From CAZVRZ01 sp964629965 (GTDB lineage: Bacteria > Chloroflexota > Anaerolineae > Anaerolineales > UBA4823), in the NCBI GenBank assembly GCA_964629965.1, contig CAZVRZ010000051.1:1-34795 (forward strand): 34,795 bases of DNA, written 5' to 3'. Every line of letters begins with the position of its first letter. Within the stretch, counting starts at the first letter, position 1. The position numbers were made by a program, and so were the translations under genes. Below are positions 31,909-34,795 of the stretch, in pieces. Below the pieces are notes generated by a model that searched no databases, was not told where the DNA came from, and worked only from the letters and a program-made list of their open reading frames with translations.

Positions 31909-31959
31909 CGCATTACACAAGGCCAAGCTAACAAATCAGATAAGCCTTACGAGGTAACC

Positions 31960-33012
31960 ATGAGCCTGCCCGAGATCAACTCGATCTACCTGTTGGAATT
32001 CCTGACTGGCTTGTTAAACACATCCAGCCCGACCGGCTATGCTGAACAAGCTATCTCTTACATCGAAAAGGCGTTGGCGCAGTATCCGGATTTGCGCATG
32101 CGCCGCACCCGCAAGGGGGCGCTGGCAGTGAATTGGGATGGATTAATGCACAATGCGCCCCGCGCTCTGACTGCTCATGCCGATACCCTGGGCGCCATGG
32201 TCAAAGAAATTAAAAGCAATGGCCGGTTAAAGCTGTCACGCATCGGCGGTTATGCCTGGAACACCGTTGAAGGAGAGGGCTGCACCATCTTTGCCAGCCA
32301 TGGCCCAGCCATACGCGGTTCCATTTTATTGACCAAGGCCTCCGGGCACGTGCACAGCAGCCAGGTAAATGAACTCAAGCGCGAAGACGAAACGATGGAA
32401 GTACGCCTGGACGCCCGCACATCATCCGTCGAGGAAAGCCAGGCGCTCGGCATCCAGGTTGGTGATTTTGTGGCCTTTGACCCGCGGGTGGAAGTGGTCA
32501 ACAATTTCGTGCGTTCGCGTCACCTGGACGACAAGGCCTGTGTGGCTTGCCTGGTAGCGGCCATCCAGGCGATTCACGCTGCCGGCTTGCAGCCAGCCCA
32601 GAACACCTGTTTCTTTTTCAGCAATTACGAGGAGGTTGGACATGGTGCAGCAGCCGGCATCCCGCCGGAAACGACTGAATTGGTAACAGTCGATATGGCC
32701 GCGGTAGGTGATGGTCAGACCTCCGACGAATTTCACCCGACGTTGTGCGTTAAAGATTCTGGCGGCCCTTATCATCATGGGCTTAGCCAGAAACTGCGCC
32801 TCATCGCCGAAGAGCATGACATCGCTTACAAGGTGGACATCTACCCCTACTATGGTTCAGATGGCGAAGCTTACTGGCGCTCCGGCGGAGATGTTGCCGT
32901 AGCGCTGATCGGTCCAGGTGTGGATGCGTCGCACAACTACGAGCGTACCCACCTGGATGCCTTGCAGGGCACCACGCGCTGGGTCATGGCATACCTACTG
33001 AGCTCAACATGA
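31960..33012 (+). CDS. M42 family metallo-aminopeptidase
   Basis: A dinuclear metal aminopeptidase of the M42 (glutamyl aminopeptidase/FrvX-like) family, 350 residues. Metal and catalytic residues occur in the expected order: LTAHADTLG (first His-x-Asp, about 66-72), RHLDDKACV (bridging Asp, about 187-195), NYEEVGHGA (catalytic Glu-Glu, about 224-232), TVDMAAVGD, and ASHNYERTH (last His, near 328). The family forms dodecameric shells that trim peptides in the cytoplasm. The start has GAGG about 7 nt upstream. The stop is followed 52 nt later by the pcm start. Confidence 0.93.
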   Translation: MSLPEINSIYLLEFLTGLLNTSSPTGYAEQAISYIEKALAQYPDLRMRRTRKGALAVNWDGLMHNAPRALTAHADTLGAMVKEIKSNGRLKLSRIGGYAWNTVEGEGCTIFASHGPAIRGSILLTKASGHVHSSQVNELKREDETMEVRLDARTSSVEESQALGIQVGDFVAFDPRVEVVNNFVRSRHLDDKACVACLVAAIQAIHAAGLQPAQNTCFFFSNYEEVGHGAAAGIPPETTELVTVDMAAVGDGQTSDEFHPTLCVKDSGGPYHHGLSQKLRLIAEEHDIAYKVDIYPYYGSDGEAYWRSGGDVAVALIGPGVDASHNYERTHLDALQGTTRWVMAYLLSST

Positions 33013-33064
33013 TGCTCACATGGCTGCGCCTGCGCCTTACGCTCCATACTTGGGAAGATCGGCC

Positions 33065-33733
33065 ATGACTCCGGAAGATTTTTATACTACTCTGCGCCAT
33101 AACATGGTTCGCGACCAGATCTCCTGGCGCGGGATCCAGACCGAGCGGGTGCTGGAAGCGCTGCGCCGCATACCACGCCATCTCTTTATACCTGAAGGCC
33201 ACCGTTCTCAGGCATATGACGACTGCCCGCTGCCCATCGGCGCCGGTCAAACAATATCCCAACCTTACATCGTAGCGCTGATGAGCGATTTGCTCGAACT
33301 GCGAGGCTCCGAAAAGGTGCTCGAGGTGGGCACAGGTTCCGGCTACCAGGCAGCCGTCCTGGCATGCCTGGCGCGAGAAGTACACACCATCGAACGGCAT
33401 GCCTCGCTGGCAGAGAATGCCCGGCGCACCCTGGAAACGCTCGAACTGAAGAATGTGAGCATACACCTGGGGGATGGCTCGCTGGGCTTGCCTGAACAGG
33501 CGCCCTTTGACGCCATGCTGGTCACGGCGGCGGCACCAAGCGTACCCCAACCGCTGCTTAATCAACTGGCCGAGGGCGCCCGCCTGGTGATCCCGGTGGG
33601 CAGCAGCGGCGGGCAAGTACTACAACTGTGGCAGCGCCAGGGTGCGGAATTTAAACACTCCCGCATCATTTCGGTGGCATTTGTCCCCCTGCGTGGGCAG
33701 TGGGGATGGGATAACGAATCGAATAGTACGTAG
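33065..33733 (+). CDS. pcm: Protein-L-isoaspartate O-methyltransferase
   Basis: Methylates isoaspartyl residues in aged proteins with SAM, starting their repair. The 222-residue product has the PCMT N-terminal substrate part (YDDCPLPIGAGQTISQPYIVA), SAM motif I VLEVGTGSGYQAAVLA (about 86-101), GDGSLGLPEQAPFD and the LVTAAAPSVPQPLLNQL segment. I chose the ATG at 33065 with GGAAGA upstream; the frame is open to an ATG at 33020, which has no ribosome-binding site and only adds a Pro/Ala-rich tail. It follows the M42 peptidase, and both may act in protein quality control. Confidence 0.94.
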   Translation: MTPEDFYTTLRHNMVRDQISWRGIQTERVLEALRRIPRHLFIPEGHRSQAYDDCPLPIGAGQTISQPYIVALMSDLLELRGSEKVLEVGTGSGYQAAVLACLAREVHTIERHASLAENARRTLETLELKNVSIHLGDGSLGLPEQAPFDAMLVTAAAPSVPQPLLNQLAEGARLVIPVGSSGGQVLQLWQRQGAEFKHSRIISVAFVPLRGQWGWDNESNST

Positions 33734-33753
33734 ATAGATCAGATTGGAGTCAT

Positions 33754-34401
33754 ATGCTAAAAAGATTGCGCGATCCGTTCAGCGGTTTAAGCCACCTGGG
33801 TGCGGCGCTGCTCGCCTTACCAGGGCTGGGCCTGCTGCTCTACCTGGGACATGATAATCCGGCGAAGATGATCACACTACTGATGTACGGTCTGGGCCTG
33901 ACGCTGATGTTTTCAGCCAGCGCCGCCTATCACCTGGCGAAGCCCAGCCCCAAAGCGCTGCTGGCGCTGCGCAAATTCGATCACTGCGCCATTTACGTGA
34001 TGATCGCCGGCACGTACACGCCGGTTTGTTTTCACTATCTGAGTGGCATCTGGCGCTGGGGTATGCTGGGAACAGTGTGGGGCATCGCGTTAGCGGGCAT
34101 CGCCATCAAGCTGTTCGTGATCAAGGCGCCACGCGGCATAACAGCCGGCATCTACCTGCTGATGGGCTGGCTGGCCATGGTCGCAATCCGGGAAATCGTG
34201 CAGCGCATGCCAACAGCCGCTCTGGTCTGGCTGATCCTGGGAGGCCTGTTCTTCACCCTGGGTGCGCTGATATACATATTTAAGCGGCCAAATTTTCACC
34301 CCCCAGCTTTTGGTTTTCATGAAGTCTGGCACATCTTTGTGATTCTAGGCAGTCTTAGCCACTACATTCTCATTGCAGCCTTTATAGCCCCAGCAGGTTA
34401 G
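33754..34401 (+). CDS. Hemolysin III / PAQR family membrane protein (YqfA-like)
   Basis: A 215-residue, seven-helix membrane protein. The PAQR metal-site motifs are visible: SASAAYH (about 50-56), DHCAIYVMIAGTYTP (about 76-90) and the C-terminal HEVWHIFVILGSLSHY (about 188-203), which supplies two or three His ligands. Bacterial members (YqfA, hemolysin III) are linked to membrane lipid homeostasis; hydrolase activity is likely but unproven. The start has GGAG about 6 nt upstream. It is convergent with the AGE-family gene, with one base between stops. Confidence 0.92.
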   Translation: MLKRLRDPFSGLSHLGAALLALPGLGLLLYLGHDNPAKMITLLMYGLGLTLMFSASAAYHLAKPSPKALLALRKFDHCAIYVMIAGTYTPVCFHYLSGIWRWGMLGTVWGIALAGIAIKLFVIKAPRGITAGIYLLMGWLAMVAIREIVQRMPTAALVWLILGGLFFTLGALIYIFKRPNFHPPAFGFHEVWHIFVILGSLSHYILIAAFIAPAG

Positions 34402-34402
34402 G

Positions 34403-34795
34403 CTATCCCTTGTTCTTCATCTCTTCCAGAACCTGCCAGCACTTCCACTGCATGCGCGGAAGATGGAATGGACCTTTCCAGTAGTTACCCTTAGCAGGCT
34501 GGGCGACGCGCCCATCGCGGTGCAGGTAGCCAAACCACTCGCCATACTGCGGGTCAGGGAAATGCTGGTAGGCCCAATCGTGGGCCATGTGGTGCCAGCG
34601 GGCATACTTCTCATCGTCGGTGAGGTGATAAGCCATGAGGGTGGCAATGATGGCTTCATTCTGCGGCCACCAAAACTTCATGTCCTGCCAGTATTCCTGC
34701 ACAGGCAGACCCTTGACATCGCGGAAATAAATGATCCCGCCATTCACTACCGGACAAAATAGTGGTTGAACTCTGGTAAGCTTGAGCTCCCACCA
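34403..34795 (-). CDS. N-acylglucosamine 2-epimerase (AGE) family protein, C-terminal part
   Basis: Only the last 130 codons are in the window; the frame is open to the right edge and the gene starts beyond it. The sequence WWPQNEAIIATLMAYHLT, YGEWFGYLHRDGR and the ending GPFHLPRMQWKCWQVLEEM match the C-terminal half of the AGE/cellobiose 2-epimerase (alpha/alpha)6-barrel family. The catalytic His of the HLPR segment is present. Members epimerise or isomerise free sugars; substrate unknown here. An internal GTG at 34747 is not a real start. Confidence 0.85.
   Translation of the reverse strand, partial: WWELKLTRVQPLFCPVVNGGIIYFRDVKGLPVQEYWQDMKFWWPQNEAIIATLMAYHLTDDEKYARWHHMAHDWAYQHFPDPQYGEWFGYLHRDGRVAQPAKGNYWKGPFHLPRMQWKCWQVLEEMKNKG

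Noticed and set aside
1..34795. CRISPR array, tRNA or rRNA genes
   Set aside because: No regularly spaced direct repeats, no tRNA cloverleaf segments and no rRNA-like stretches were recognised by eye; a tRNA scan could still be run.

Overview
The window looks like part of a Chloroflexota (Anaerolineae-type) chromosome. I infer this from the gene content: a membrane VWA/FHA protein beside a membrane-anchored PP2C phosphatase, Thr/Pro-rich extracellular tails, a BioF2/FemAB-like acetyltransferase, a DUF2807 protein and a DUF4914-like protein. No taxonomic marker was aligned, so this is an inference. A run of 10 N at 9609-9618 marks a scaffold join, so this is a draft or metagenome assembly. I found no rRNA, tRNA, CRISPR array, phage or transposase gene.

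Layout, left to right. (1) 66-3951, minus strand: a tight operon maf - lipoprotein class B penicillin-binding protein - rsgA. (2) 4218-6355, plus: the purine salvage pair xpt-guaA. Its promoter/leader carries a 92-bp foldback element flanked by an 8-bp target duplication. (3) 6379-11905: a membrane signalling group. It holds a VWA-like/TM/FHA-like protein and an apparently active membrane PP2C phosphatase on plus, and on minus a protein with a PP2C-like domain lacking metal ligands, a TM segment and an extracellular beta-propeller-like region. Three domains of the group have lost canonical active-site residues. (4) 11977-16260: BioF2-like acetyltransferase, the radical SAM member of the AmmeMemoRadiSam set (minus), a lone CpaF-type ATPase, and a MobA-like nucleotidyltransferase. 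(5) 16265-17203, minus: DUF2807 membrane protein. (6) 17348-19890, plus: class V aminotransferase coupled to an AraM/EgsA-type glycerol-1-phosphate dehydrogenase. (7) 19897-24124, minus: PEPCK-like P-loop protein (DUF4914-like), MBL-fold hydrolase, MATE transporter. (8) 24292-27988, plus: Zn-dependent dehydrogenase, HAL2/CysQ-type nucleotidase, GT-C membrane glycosyltransferase. (9) 28070-29485, minus: TM protein with an extracellular TPR-like part. A second, shorter copy of the foldback element lies between (8) and (9). (10) 29682-34401: GVRGS-type MBL hydrolase, Crp/Fnr regulator, Nudix hydrolase (minus), M42 aminopeptidase, protein-L-isoaspartate methyltransferase, hemolysin III family protein. 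(11) A partial AGE-family gene runs off the right edge on minus.

Gene starts fall into two classes. Genes inside operons have clear GGAG/AGGAG ribosome-binding sites. At least six first genes have a TATAAT-like -10 box only 6-9 nt upstream of the start codon and no usable ribosome-binding site, which suggests leaderless transcripts. The strongest new observation is the foldback element family: two copies, shared terminal repeats, each with its own perfect 8-bp target duplication, one at the xpt-guaA start region and one at a stop codon between convergent genes. No intergenic stretch exceeds 300 bases.
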